Positions 20,072 through 31,093 of a DNA stretch of 64,000 bases are shown one piece after another; position 1 is the stretch's first letter; the number at the start of each line of letters is the position of its first letter. The stretch comes from Vulcanisaeta distributa JCM 11213 (GTDB lineage: Archaea > Thermoproteota > Thermoprotei > Thermoproteales > Thermocladiaceae). Both the position numbers and the translations under genes were made by a program. A model generated the notes under the pieces. That model was not told where the DNA came from, did not search any database, and saw only the letters and a program-made list of their open reading frames with translations. The stretch spans positions 1 to 64,000 of the forward strand of contig BBCS01000006.1 of the NCBI GenBank assembly GCA_001316125.1. Direction: 5' to 3'.

Positions 20072-20529
20072 TTATGCGAGCATTGAGAATGCCTCAGGGG
20101 GGGTGTACGTGAAGTCCTGTGGCAACTTACCAACACGCTTATAGTACTTAACCAACCTATGTATCTTGGACTCAACGAGGTTCAAGCCTCTCCTTGCGCT
20201 GAGGTCCTTTGGGTGCTCCTCAAGGTGCTTCCTAATCTTCACAGCCCTCCTAATCAGGTTCATTAGGTCCTCAGGTATTTGCGGAGCCAATCCATGTTCC
20301 TGCAGGACCTCCGTAATGCTCTTACCAAGTATAGGCTTAACCAATGGTATTCCGTATTGATCCCTAAGTATTATGCCGATCATTGACGGCGAGAAACCCC
20401 CCTCTTAGCCAGCTCAATGACTAACTGCTCAACCTCCTCCTGCGTGTATGAAACCCATGATGGCGTCACCTTAGATACAGGCCTCGTACTTCCGCTTCTA
20501 CCGTGCTTATGCCTACTACGGTGAGGCAC
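20072..20529 (-). CDS. rps15: 30S ribosomal protein S15 (S15P/S13e)
   Basis: The central and C-terminal parts ([18 protein letters not shown], then [13 protein letters not shown] helix and YYKRVGKLP) are in one frame. The N terminus ([16 protein letters not shown]) is in another, starting at GTG 20529. A C6 run at 20397-20402 joins them if it is four ([10 protein letters not shown]). The corrected length is about 152 residues, normal for archaeal S15. A G7 run at 20097-20103 adds a Pro near the C terminus. Confidence 0.9.
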
Positions 20530-20587
20530 GCCTAACGGTACTTAGAGAAGTTTTAAAGCTTATTTGTTCGTGAGGACTGCGAGTAAA

Positions 20588-21264
20588 TTACCTAACGGCA
20601 TACCTAACCATCCTCCTTATCCTATTAACTATTGACTCAACCCTACCCGTTAATTCAGGCCCCATGGCACCTTTATACCCATTAAGGAACTCCGTGAATA
20701 ATAATCGACTTTGATCCTTACGTAACGCCTCAAAGGACCTTAAGGTCACGTTAAGATCAAGCGCCAGCTTATGCAGCATCCTAATGTCCTGCGCATTGGG
20801 TGCCCTGCCAAGGATTTCAGACAGACCAAAATCTATGAGGTATAACTTACCATTAACTATTAATGCATTAGCCGGTGTTGGATCACCATGCACTACACCA
20901 TTCCTATGCAGTACGCCTATGTAATTACCCATCGTTCTTATGTAGTTAATGATTAAATCATTAAGCTCCTCATTATCCATTAATAATCTAACTAATGGTG
21001 TCCCGTTTAGGTACTCCATCCTAATTCTCATATTCACCAAGTCAACATCATATATCTTAGGCACAGGTACGCCCAACTCCCTAGCCTCAGCATAGCCCTA
21101 ACCTCATTGATCGTCCTCAGCCTACGGATGTAGCTATCAAACTCGACGCTTCTATAGCCCTTTGGCACCCTCTCCTTAACAAGCACTGTTAATCCCAACC
21201 AATCCTCCAGGTAAAGCACGGCCTCCGCACCAATGGCTATTAGTTTATGATACACAAAATCCAA
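20588..21264 (-). CDS. bud32: KEOPS complex protein kinase Bud32
   Basis: The small kinase lacks a large C lobe, as Bud32 does. The N terminus has the GAEAVLYLEDW loop and VLVKERVPKGYR, with a Lys equivalent. The second frame has GVVHGDPTPANALI (catalytic loop) and LYLIDFGLSE (DFG). One missing G near 21090 restores the join at MLRARELGVPVPKI. The likely start is TTG 21264. Bud32 supports t6A tRNA modification with Kae1 and Pcc1. Confidence 0.88.
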
Positions 21265-21297
21265 GGAGTTAATTGGGTAAAATAATTTTTCTAATTT

Positions 21298-23335
21298 TCA
21301 ACTAGATACCTTAGTCTCCTGCGGCTGAATAATCGAGGCCTTAACTATTTCGGATATATCCAGTATCTTAACCTTATCCTCAACACCCTTAACCCTAGCT
21401 GCGTCACTAAGCATGGCGTTGCAGAATGGACACAACGTCACTATTATCTGGCGTTCGTCTCCATTAACTGCTCAACCTTATATGGCTTATCCTCTTCTTC
21501 TCAGGTACATCATACCAATAATTGGCACCACCTGCACCGCAGCAGAAGGTTTGCGTACCGTGGTACTTCGTCTCTCTCAGTTCACCAAGTTTCTTAACAA
21601 TATTTCTCTGGGGGGGATCAACAACACCATTATATCTGGCCAAATAGCATGGGTCATGTATCGTAAAGACGATGTTATTCTTATTCACCCTTATCTTACC
21701 TTCATTAATTAATTGCTCCAGGAACTCCGAGTGGTGCATTACCTTTATATTTCTCATCCATGAGTCTATCTTCGGATACTCATTCTTGAAGGTATTATAT
21801 CCATGCGGGCAAATAGTTATTATGTTCCTCACGTTATACTTCCTGAAGAGTTCAATATTATTAAGTGCAAGTTCCTGGAACCTACTCTCCTCACCAAGTC
21901 TCCTTGCTGGATCACCACAACAGGTCTCTTCATCACCTAGTATAGCTATCTTATCCAGGAGATTGGCTTCCCTTAGGATTTCAATCAAAGACTTTATTAT
22001 ATCCCTAGTTCTATTGTCAAAGCTACCCATACAACCAACCCATAGTAAGTACTCAAAACCTGGATTTTCCTGGATTGTCTTAACACCTAATTCCTTTAGC
22101 CAATCATGTCTGCCATAGTTAGACATACCCATTGAATTGTTGTACTGGGATAGATTAAGCAATAGACTTGATTTCTTTTGATCGATCCTCATGTTAATCA
22201 TGACTAGGTATCTCCTCATATCGATTATGTAATCAACATGCCTTATGTAAACGGGGGGGCATGTATTCATGCATGCACCGCATGTTGTGCATGCCCATAA
22301 CTCATCATCTGTAATGGAACCATCTATTAACTTACCATCATTATTATAAAGCCCATGCTTTATCTTCGTTATTATCATCATAGGTGAGAGGGGGTCTACC
22401 CGCAGTATATGCTGGACACACATCCTGACATCTGAAGCAATTTGTGCATGCTATTGCTTCTGCCTTGTTTAACTTTAGTATCTCCGTTACATTTGAGAAG
22501 CCTACCTTTAGTTCAGTTGCTGATTCGGCAGTTAATTCCTTCAAATCAAACGGCTTGCTTAATTCACCAAGAGGTCTCTTATAATTAATTATGTAATTGT
22601 AGAGCCCAAGTAATGAGTGGAAGATTGCCGTGAGTGGTAATATAGCTATTAATATGAACGCCAGTGGGAAATGTGTGTAGTAAATCACCATGTATAGAAC
22701 ACTTGATGAACTTATTGAGGATAATAGTAAGGCATTTGGCATGAACATCCAATAACGCCAGAGGTCCATGTGTATGAATCTGTAGCTCTCAATTATGGCA
22801 CCACTCACGCTAAGTACATGAAGCCTGCAAGGAACAGTAAGTTTGTGTAGTACTCATTTCTCGTGTATAGTTCTTTTCTACCAAGAACCCTGTAAATCCC
22901 CCCCAGGACAGAACCTATGAAGAGAATCCACGCAGTAATATCCATGACTAAACTATAACTCAGAAAGAAGTAACCGCAAAATACCTCCTTACCAGTTATT
23001 ATGCCTATATACTGATTAGCAGCAACAATCAATGTGCCTATCAACGATAATAGTAAAGCATAGAGAATCATTAGGTGGGCTACGGCGCCAATACTCTCAT
23101 ATTTGGTAAAACGCCTATGAGTTGCAATATCCCAGAGAAATGGTAACCATGCCCTATAACCCTTAAGCAACATTAATATGAATTCCCAAAGGCCAATACC
23201 ATACCTATTTAACCTAAGCTTAAGAAAGTAAAAGAATAGTATAACCGTTAATGATGCTAAACTATACACGATAATCATAGATAACTCTTTAGGTAAACCA
23301 AAATACTCTGCATAGCATAATTGAGTGTAATCCAT
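21298..23335 (-). CDS. Membrane-bound Fe-S oxidoreductase with CCG domains (Emo/HdrD-like), partner of ETF
   Basis: The N-terminal third (about 230 residues) is a multi-helix membrane domain like NarI. It is followed by two 4Fe-4S motifs (CTNCFRCQDVCP and CTTCGACMNTCP) and two CCG domains (ETCCGDPARR, FCCGAGGANYW). The architecture matches ETF:(methyl)menaquinone oxidoreductases, and EtfA/EtfB genes lie directly upstream. The frame breaks near 22805, at 22390-22394 (five Gs, expected four) and twice near 21440-21470. Each is fixed by one or two G/C changes. ATG 23335 is preferred over the upstream TTG. The C terminus has a further LCPFCN motif. Confidence 0.78.
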
Positions 23336-23458
23336 CGAAATAAGCAAGACACGATATTTTAAAGCATTATCATATTTTATTTTATATATCTATAGTTTTA
23401 ATTAAAATAAATAATTATAAATTTTCTTATTAAAAATAGATAAATATAATCAATAAAA

Positions 23459-24427
23459 TTAATAATAAATCAAATTAAAAACAATTATTTCATTAACTTT
23501 ATTTTTAAGCATTTCACGGAGCTTCTTTGTTAGCGCTGGGACGAATTTATATAGATCCTCAATAACGCCGTAGTCGCAGTTTTTGAGGAATGGTGCGTTT
23601 GGATCGTTGTTTATTACGACTACGGTCTTTGCCTCCATCATTCCGGCAAGGTGTTGTGGTTGCCCACTTATGCCAATAGCCATGTATAGCTTTGGCCTGA
23701 CTTTATGCCCACTGAGTCCAACCCAGTGATCCTCACTGAGCCACTTAAGGTCTGCGGCTATTGGCCTTGAACAACCAATCTCAGCCCCCCCAAGAACCTC
23801 AGCCAACTCAAAGGCAAGCTTAAGATCCTCCTGCTTCTTAAAGCCCCTACCAACAGAAACAATTAACTCGGCATCCTCAATCCTAACCTTACCCTTAGGC
23901 TTCTCCTCAGTAGAAACAACCTTAATGCCCATAACAGTCTTAGGTTGTAAAGTCTCGGTAGTTACCGTAGTCGCCTTCTCACTGGGTTTAAAGCGTGCTG
24001 ACGGGGGGGCCATTAGAAATATCTTATCAGACACCTTAACAGTTACTTGAGCCCTATTTCCTATACCATTATACGTTATTTCGAATGCGGTACCACTCTG
24101 CTTTAGATCAATAACATCCACGATCAATGGAGCCGATAGTTTCTGCGCAACAATGGGCATTGCCGTCTTAAGGAACTTATTCGCTGGACCCATAATCACT
24201 GAGTAATCATTAGACTTTATCAGATCTATTAGCGTCTCGGAAAATGATAATTCATCAACCTGCGTGGTTAACAAGTAAACCTTAGTAACACCATACCTGC
24301 CCAGTTGAGATGCATCGCCAGTTCCAAGCATTAAATAATGTACTTCAGAACTATCTACCTTCTGCGCCAGCCCTATTAGTCCTACATCATTGATTGAACC
24401 TATTACGAGAACCTTCGCCATATCCAT
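23459..24427 (-). CDS. etfA: Electron transfer flavoprotein, alpha subunit
   Basis: The C-terminal FAD domain is clear: VSVGRGFKKQEDLKLAFELAE, then GCSRPIAADLKWL, GLSGHKVRPKLYMAIGISG and INNDPNAPF. The N-terminal half is the usual adenine-nucleotide alpha-hydrolase-like fold. The ATG at 24427 overlaps the etfB stop (ATGA). C7 at 23785-23791 adds a Gly in LGGAEIGCSRP, and G7 at 24003-24009 a Pro. The AT-rich C-terminal tail ends at 23459. ETF carries electrons from flavin dehydrogenases to the membrane oxidoreductase encoded downstream. Confidence 0.9.
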   Translation of the reverse strand: MDMAKVLVIGSINDVGLIGLAQKVDSSEVHYLMLGTGDASQLGRYGVTKVYLLTTQVDELSFSETLIDLIKSNDYSVIMGPANKFLKTAMPIVAQKLSAPLIVDVIDLKQSGTAFEITYNGIGNRAQVTVKVSDKIFLMAPPSARFKPSEKATTVTTETLQPKTVMGIKVVSTEEKPKGKVRIEDAELIVSVGRGFKKQEDLKLAFELAEVLGGAEIGCSRPIAADLKWLSEDHWVGLSGHKVRPKLYMAIGISGQPQHLAGMMEAKTVVVINNDPNAPFLKNCDYGVIEDLYKFVPALTKKLREMLKNKVNEIIVFNLIYY

Positions 24428-25220
24428 CACCTCGGGGTTATTATACCATCTTGAATTAATGCTTGGATCAATTTATCCACCTTTTCATCAACAGTACCAT
24501 CCTTAATTATCACGCCCTTCCTCTTAACCTGTATTGGCACTATATTCCTCACCTCAACCAATGATTTAATGGAAATACCGAGATCAGTAAGGCTCAATCT
24601 ATTTATGGGCTTCTTCATTGCGGCCTTATCTGAAGTAATGGTGGTATTCTTGGAACATTTATCTCCCTAGTAACAGTGACCAGTACGGGCAATTGAACCT
24701 CCACTGTCTGTACAGCATCCTCAAGGTCACGCTTTGCAATTACCTTATTACCCTCAACCCTCAACTCCCTAACAAAAGAGATAACGGGGGATCCCCAACT
24801 CAGCGGCGACCCTAGGCCCTACCTGGCTTGTATAACCATCTATTGTTGCCTCACCGGCAATTATTAAGTCATAATTACCCAACTTCCTAATTGCCGCGGC
24901 TATGGCCTTTGCAGTTAATAATTGGTCACTATTTATCAAGGTATTATCAGCTATTAGGTAGCTTCATCAGCGCCCATAGCCAACACCTCCCTAAGCAGGC
25001 TCTCCGCCTCCTGCTGCCTCTTTGCCAATGGGCCATACTTAAGTGCCGTTATTACACGGACCCTACCACCAACCTTCTCCTTAATCCTGACGGCCTCCTC
25101 AACCGCGTTCCTATCGATATCGCTAATCTTAAGCGGCGTGGCCTCAATGTCGACCTTAGTCTCGCTAACCCTTAATTGCCCTGTATCGAGTGCGAGTTTT
25201 ACGAGTGCCAATATCTCCAT
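24427..25220 (-). CDS. etfB: Electron transfer flavoprotein, beta subunit
   Basis: Starting at ATG 25220 (MEILALVKLALDTGQLRV), the protein shows the ETF-beta pattern through ALAMGADEAYLI. The nucleotide-binding motif IIAGEATIDGYTSQVGPRVA is in a second frame, and VPRIPPLLQIRAAMKKP, the family signature, is in the C-terminal part. Joins need a base near 24961, four Gs instead of five at 24786-24790, and one G near 24622. The corrected length is about 265 residues. It is the first gene of the etfB-etfA-Fe-S oxidoreductase cluster. Confidence 0.88.
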
Positions 25221-25349
25221 TGCATGTAAGATCCAACATGTGTTTTTTAGCATTATCCATTATTTATATTATATATCTCATTAAGTAAGAATGTGACGTT
25301 ACCCCCGAGTAATCCTTATAAAATATGGAATTGTTATCAACGTGGATCA

Positions 25350-26910
25350 ATGGACGAAGATAAAAATGAAGAATTGATATTACCACAGCAGGAATTCGAA
25401 ATATTAAGGTTATTGAAGGATAGCATCACACCTGTGAGGATTGATAACGTTGCATCTAAGTTAAGTACTGACGTGAACTCGCTAATGAGGAGCATAGCGG
25501 AGCTTGAGAATTTGGGCTTAGTCCGAATTAATAAGGTTATTAGGAAAATCATAGAGTTAACGGAGGAGGGTAGGAAGTATCTTGAGGTGGGACTCCCTGA
25601 GGTTAGGTTAGTGAAGGTGTTAATGAGTTGTGGATGCAAACCCAGCATTAATGAGGTACCAGATATTGCAAATAAATATGGTATCTCATTAACGCTCAAC
25701 GAAGTTAATTATGCAATATCAACGCTCAGTAGATTAGGTGTTGTCAGGATTAATAAAGGCGTAATTGAACCTACTTCTCAGGATAAGCTTAATAACGTAA
25801 TTAATAGGCAGGACATACTTAACCAGGTTAGGAATGAGGTCTTTGAGGATGAAGTATCCGAAGGTGTTAAATCCATTATTCAGGAGTTCCTTAGGAGAAA
25901 TATTGTTAGAGTGAGGGAAAGGAGCGTTATTGAATTATCCATCACAGACAAAGCCCGCGACCTCATAAATAGGGGATTAATAAAGACTGGCGTTGTGGTC
26001 ACAGCGTTAACACCTGAATTAATAATGAGCGGTGCCTGGAAGAACGTGGTAATTAAAAGGTTCGACCTATCAATACCAACACCGCAGGCGCCTATCGTGA
26101 CCAAGCACTTCTTTTCAGAATTTCTTAAATTCGTTAAGGAGGTCTTCATATCATTAGGTTTCGAGGAGGTTTACGGGCCGCACATTGAGCTTGAGCTGTG
26201 GAATTTCGATGCATTATTCCAAGCGCAGGATCATCCTGCCAGGGAGATCCACGATACTTACTTCCTTAAGTATCCGAGCACGGGCAAGATACTCGATGGG
26301 GAATTAATGAGTAGGATTGCGCGTACCCACGAGGATGGGTGGATAACAGGCTCAAGGGGGGGCTGGGGCTATAAGTGGGACCCAGGTAGGGCAGTTAGGC
26401 TCGTGTTGAGAACTCAGACGACATCCGTCTCCGTAAGGACACTCTATAAACGCGGTGATGGTGAATATAGGGCTTTTACAATCGATAGGGTGTTTAGGCC
26501 TGAGGTCCTTGACCCTAAGCATTCCATGGAGTTTCACCAGGCGGATGGAATCGTGGTTGGTGAGAACCTAAGCTTCAAGCACCTACTTGGGACACTTGAG
26601 GCGCTGGCCAGGGGGGGCATGGGACTTAAGAAGGTCATGTTTAAGCCAGCCTACTTCCCATTCACAAGCCCATCAGCTGAGGGCTACGCATATCATGAAA
26701 AGCTTGGGTGGATTGAATTTGTGGGTTCCGGCGTATTTAGGCCCGAGGTAGTCATGCCACTTGGCATTAAGAGGAGTAGGGTTTTAGCATTTGGTATGGG
26801 CTTGATAGGATTGCATGATACTCATGAATATTGAGGACATTAGGGATCTATTCTCCAGGGATATTAACGTGATTAAGGGGGTATTGGACGAACTTCTCAA
26901 GGTTCGTTAA
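25350..26910 (+). CDS. pheS: Phenylalanine--tRNA ligase, alpha subunit
   Basis: The N terminus holds winged-helix repeats (about residues 10-210). Class II catalytic motifs follow: AQDHPAREIHDTYFL, then TGSRGGWGYKW (relatives have one Gly before WGYKW, consistent with the G7 at 26356-26362), VFRPEVLDPKHSMEFHQ and FTSPSAEGY. A second G7 (26611-26617) adds a Gly in ARGGMGL. The C terminus leaves the frame at 26802. Restoring two bases gives GLDRIA and MNIEDIRDLFSRD, ending at 26910. ATG 25350 is chosen as start. PheT is encoded 6 kb away on the other strand. Confidence 0.92.
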
Positions 26911-26968
26911 TAATCTAAACCGCTGAAGTTAGTTAAGGTTATAAATCTAGGGGGTTAAATATTGACCC

Positions 26969-27877
26969 GTGTCGAAGAGTGAAGAGCGAGCCATTAAGTC
27001 AGTACATCTACTACTGCCCTTAACGTCGCCAATAATGGCTGTACTCCTCATATTAGGGCTAATTAACATCGGTGAGACCCAAGTTCCCGCAGGTCCACCA
27101 TTTCAGTCAGTGAATACTTCAAGTGCTGGTTTATATAATGTGGCCATCATCATAGTGATAATGGTTATAGCAACGTACATAATATATAAATTAATAAAAC
27201 AGAGATTAATAAAGGCATTTGAAGCTCTAAAGAACATCCTGCTGGCAATAGTCGTAATAAGCTCCGTACTATTCTATACAATGACGTATGCATACGGCTA
27301 CGACGTGAGCCCACTGATCAATTACCCATTATCTATATTCGTGATTGCAATAACAATAAGTGCATTAATCATGTATGCAGCAATTAGAGTTAAAAACACC
27401 GTGGCTAGAGCCTAGCAATAAGTGCGTATAGCTCCATGGCCGGTGTGATATTTACGATAGCCCTACCCGCCTGGACACTAGCAATACTGTTAATTGCATT
27501 ACCACTCTACGACATAATAATGGTATACAGGGGGGTTACTTGGCCGATTAGTTACTGAACTCTCTAAGTATGGTGAGGGTAAATACCCATTACTCAGGGG
27601 GGCTTAATTTTAGACATGGATGGTATAGGCATTGGTGTTGGAGACCTAGTACTATACGCGACTTTAGTCTCGTTAACAATGCTTCAATACGTAAACCATA
27701 ACTTCACATTTATTCAAAGCGCATTAGCCTCAGTAACATCATTAATTGGAATACTCATTGGTTTATTCATAACATTCAAATACTTATTACCAATTAGAAA
27801 GTACGCCCCCGGCTCTACCAATACCAATACTCCTCGGGTCAATCCCACTCATATACTTAGTTACAATAACAATATAA
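26969..27877 (+). CDS. Presenilin / signal-peptide-peptidase-like intramembrane aspartyl protease
   Basis: Joining four frames gives a membrane protein of about 300 residues with multiple hydrophobic helices and all three family signatures: YD in LPLYDIIMVY, GxGD in GIGVGDLVLY, and the C-terminal PALP motif. The joins are a missing C near 27413, G6 at 27530-27535 (expected five), G6 at 27597-27602 (expected four) and C5 at 27806-27810 (expected four, giving APALPIPIL). Archaeal homologues cleave membrane-embedded segments. The start is GTG 26969, just after pheS. Without run-length correction, the catalytic Asp pair and the PALP motif fall into separate frames. Confidence 0.8.
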
Positions 27878-28125
27878 CCTACAATTGGACTATGTCAACC
27901 TTTCTAAGGGCCTCCCGATCCTTCTGGGTAGGGTATTTACTAAGTATTTTTATCCAGGGATTATTAATCATCTCAGCGAATGGGAATTCCATCATTCATA
28001 GTCCGTAACACGGTAATAAATAACAAGTGAACAAAAAGAACAAATATTATGAAACAGAACACTATATAGTAATAAATATTGTACTCAGAGAACAATCTTA
28101 TTTAGATCCCCATTGAGTAAAGTGC

Positions 28126-29301
28126 GTGCGTAAGGTCGGCATTATTGGTGTTGGTCAGTCTGTTTTTGGTGTTAGGAATGATGTGACAATACAGGAGCTT
28201 GCCTGGGAGGCTGTTAAAGAGGCGCTTGATGATGCTGGTTTGACACAGAGGGATATTGAGATATCGATTGTTGGTAGTGCGGGCACTAGGACTTACGAGT
28301 TATACCCCCCCGCGGTCCCCATTAATGAGTATAGTGGCCTTAGTGAGAAGGGGGGGCCCATTAGGGTTGAGGCAGCGTGCGCCACTGGTAGTGCGGCATT
28401 GGCCGTGGCCTATAACATGGTTGCCTCAGGCTTCGTGGATGTGGCCCTAGCTATTGGTGTGGAAAAGATGAATGAGGTTGATACAGCAACTTCACTTGCC
28501 GTCGGTGGTAGAGGAGGCAATTATCTATGGGAGTATCATTTCTATGGCACAACATTCCCCCCCGCATACTACGCCCTATACGCCACAGCCCATATGGCTA
28601 AGTTCGGAACAACAGAGGAGCAATTAGCCCTGGTCAGGGTTAAGAACCAGAAGTATGCTGCCAGGAATCCAAAGGCTCAATTCCAGTTTGAGGTGACTGT
28701 TGAGGACGTGCTTAAGTCAAGGCCTGTTGCGTGGCCCCTAAAGCTTTACGACTGTTCCGCAATAACGGATGGCGCCGCAGCGGCAATAGTGGCCAGTGAG
28801 GATGCGATTAGGAAACTACGCATTGATACTCCAGTCTGGATTGAGGCGATCGGGTATGCATCCGATACCTCGAATATAACTAGACGTGAGGATTACGTAA
28901 GCCTAAGGGCCACTAGGTTAGCCGCCCAGATGGCGTATAGGAAGGCTGGTATTGAACCCAGAGATGTCGAGGTTGCCGAGGTTCATGATTGTTTCACGAT
29001 AGCGGAGATAATGGCCTACGAGGACCTGGGATTCGTTGAGAAGGGTGAGGGTGGTAAATTCATTGAGGAGGGGGGGCAGAGTGACATTGGTGGTAAGGTT
29101 GCCGTGAATTTAAGCGGTGGGCTTCTTGGGAAAGGTCATCCATTGGGTGCCACGGGCCTTGCAATGATTTATGAACTCGTTAAGCAGTTGAGGGAGGAGA
29201 GGGAGCGTGGTAGACAGGCACCTTTAAAGAGATACATAGCCCTTGCCCATAATATAGGTGGTACCGGTCATTATGGTTATGTAACGATACTAAGGAGGTG
29301 A
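28126..29301 (+). CDS. Thiolase-family acetyl-CoA acetyltransferase (SCP-x type)
   Basis: This 391-residue protein is intact in one frame. It has the nucleophile Cys in EAACATGSAA, the HDCFTIAE motif, GGLLGKGHPLGATG and NIGGTGHYG near the C terminus. G7/C7 runs at 28305, 28350, 28557 and 29070 each appear to add one residue. For example EEGGQSDIGGK replaces the usual EGQ. The neighbouring DUF35 gene starts inside an apparent Shine-Dalgarno that overlaps its stop. Archaeal thiolases of this kind act with DUF35 proteins in acetoacetyl-CoA formation, or in fatty-acid-like CoA metabolism. Confidence 0.9.
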   Translation: MRKVGIIGVGQSVFGVRNDVTIQELAWEAVKEALDDAGLTQRDIEISIVGSAGTRTYELYPPAVPINEYSGLSEKGGPIRVEAACATGSAALAVAYNMVASGFVDVALAIGVEKMNEVDTATSLAVGGRGGNYLWEYHFYGTTFPPAYYALYATAHMAKFGTTEEQLALVRVKNQKYAARNPKAQFQFEVTVEDVLKSRPVAWPLKLYDCSAITDGAAAAIVASEDAIRKLRIDTPVWIEAIGYASDTSNITRREDYVSLRATRLAAQMAYRKAGIEPRDVEVAEVHDCFTIAEIMAYEDLGFVEKGEGGKFIEEGGQSDIGGKVAVNLSGGLLGKGHPLGATGLAMIYELVKQLREERERGRQAPLKRYIALAHNIGGTGHYGYVTILRR

Positions 29302-29306
29302 TTGAT

Positions 29307-29787
29307 ATGGCAGAGAAGAAGACAAGCGTAAGGAAAGCAATTAAGGTTGAGGGACCTACTATTGACTCTATACCAATAATTTATAAACATAGAATACCTA
29401 TAAGTAGAACCGTTAAGTATTGGGACGGCCTTAAGGAAGGCAAAATCTACGCAAGCAGGTGCAAATCCTGCGGCGCGATTTATTATCCACCACAGGCTGA
29501 CTGCCCGTACTGCGGTTCAAGCGATGTTGAGTGGGTTGAATTACCTAAGGAGGGTGTCCTTGAGACTTTCACCAGGGTTTACTCCAGGCCTCAGGGTTAT
29601 GAGGGGGTTCGAGCCGTACATAATAGCCATTGCCAGGGTTGGCGATGTTAGGGTCATGGGCTGGCTCATCAACGTTAAGGATGAAAGGTGTGTCAGGGTT
29701 GGTGATGAAGTGTTGCTGAGCACAACATACATAGAGAAACATAATAAGTACATAATAACATTCCAATTAAAAAATAAACAATGTTAA
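29307..29787 (+). CDS. DUF35-family Zn-ribbon/OB-fold protein (thiolase partner)
   Basis: A rubredoxin-like zinc ribbon (CKSCGAIYYPPQADCPYCG, about residues 50-68) is followed by an OB-fold domain. A G5 run at 29603-29607 splits them. With four Gs the join reads QGYEGFEPYIIAIARV. The total is about 160 residues. A good Shine-Dalgarno (AGGAGGTGAT, 29292-29301) overlaps the thiolase stop. DUF35 proteins scaffold acyl-CoA transfer between thiolase and partners. No HMG-CoA synthase is adjacent here. Confidence 0.8.
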
Positions 29788-30582
29788 TGATCACTACCTA
29801 ACACTGATTTATTTAAAATAACGTTAACGACTTGCTTAACCACGCAATCCTCATTTAGTACCCTGAAGTACGTGGATTTGGGGGGGCCTAAGGGCCCAGG
29901 GGGGGCTATTATTGGTTCAACACAACCGTCTAAACTATTAATTAGTAATTGCTTTATATCGATATTCCCAAGCAATTGCTTAACACATGCGTTTAAATCA
30001 TCGAGCCTCAACACCTTTTGGCTGCCTATGAGCACCATTGCCCTCCTAATGCATTCACTTATGGACGCCGTATACTTAATACTAACCTCACCATTCACAA
30101 CTTCCACAACGCCTAGATCCACCGCGAGCCAATTATTGCCTTGAAGGCAACCTCATTAAGCCACGCTGTTGGCGACAACTCCCTTATTCTTTGATTTATT
30201 AATCTATGAAGCTCAGTAATGCTCAGCGGTCCTTCCTCACTTATCAAATTTATCAATAATCGGTAATGAGGTAACTCCTTATACAGTATTAGGTGAAACA
30301 GCATTTTTGATAACGCCACATCCCTATTCAACGCCATATACAGTGCATTACCCACATCCGTCAACCTGACGCTGCAATCCCCCCCATAAACCTCCACTAC
30401 CCCCCCAATCCTCTGGAAGAACCTCGTTATGTCACCCCCCCTCCCCCCCTTACCAATTTCGAGACCCTTATCCTTTAATGCGGAACAGCTAATTCCTGGA
30501 TTATCACCAACCGTAAGTATGTAATTTACGAGCTTCTCAAGCTTATCCTCGGTATTGGTATGCTCCTCTGGATATTAAGCAT
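29784..30582 (-). CDS. Hypothetical archaeal protein, possible winged-helix
   Basis: Several frames join into about 265 residues: an N-terminal segment (EDKLEKLVNYILTVGD), a GC-run-rich linker (30435-30449, two C7 runs, read here as GKGGRGGDITRFF), then VRLTDVGNALYMALN and a helical middle part (ITELHRLINQRIREL). A C-terminal domain (VVEVVNGEVSIKYT) ends at 29784. Joins needed are one G near 30568 and one near 30124. The N terminus may be a winged helix. No family is recognised. A downstream ATG at 30582 is the best start. Confidence 0.45.
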
Positions 30583-30826
30583 TAAGGATTAATTATTATG
30601 CATGATTTATTTACAGTGAACCTGTAAAATAGCGCTAATATCAGTATCAATACTGAGCCAAAATACCTCAACGCCCTGCTTTAAGAATTAATCCTGAGTA
30701 ATAATACCCTGATGCATTAATGGTATGAATCTATATACCTGAACCCATGAAAACACTAAAAACAGGACTATAACGTCAACATTTTAACTGTTAATTAAAA
30801 ATCCTGCTAGTTTCAATACCTAAACA

Positions 30827-31093
30827 ATGGTATCCGAGGAGACATCGAAGCTGGAGTTGAGCCTGAAATGCCCCATGTGTGGTTCTAACCTTCAGTTAAT
30901 TGAGAATTCAACGTACGTAATCCTCGGGTGTCCCCATTGTAAAATATACACGAGAATGACGAAAAAGCACATTTACAGAAACTACATTGAGTATGGGGGG
31001 GGTAATTATATTCATTTAAAGTGGGCTGAATTAATCAAGGAGTTGTACATAAGAATTAGTGGGAAAGCTCATCAAGAATCAAATGAATCTTAA
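30827..31093 (+). CDS. Small zinc-ribbon protein
   Basis: This 88-residue protein has two CxxC knuckles (CPMCGS and CPHCKI), typical of a zinc ribbon, then a helical tail. A TATA-like TTAATTAAAAA lies about 25-35 bases upstream. The G8 run at 30995-31002 probably adds one Gly (YGGGN). It overlaps the convergent downstream gene by 15 bases. A nucleic-acid or protein-binding role is likely for the fold, but no specific function can be given. Confidence 0.5.
   Translation: MVSEETSKLELSLKCPMCGSNLQLIENSTYVILGCPHCKIYTRMTKKHIYRNYIEYGGGNYIHLKWAELIKELYIRISGKAHQESNES

Noticed and set aside
27878..28125. A gene in the gap before the thiolase.
   Set aside because: Only short frames without convincing starts or motifs were found on either strand.
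30583..30826. C/D box or other guide RNA in this 244-base gap.
   Set aside because: No matched C (RUGAUGA) and D (CUGA) boxes at usual spacing were found, only AT-rich sequence and a probable TATA element.
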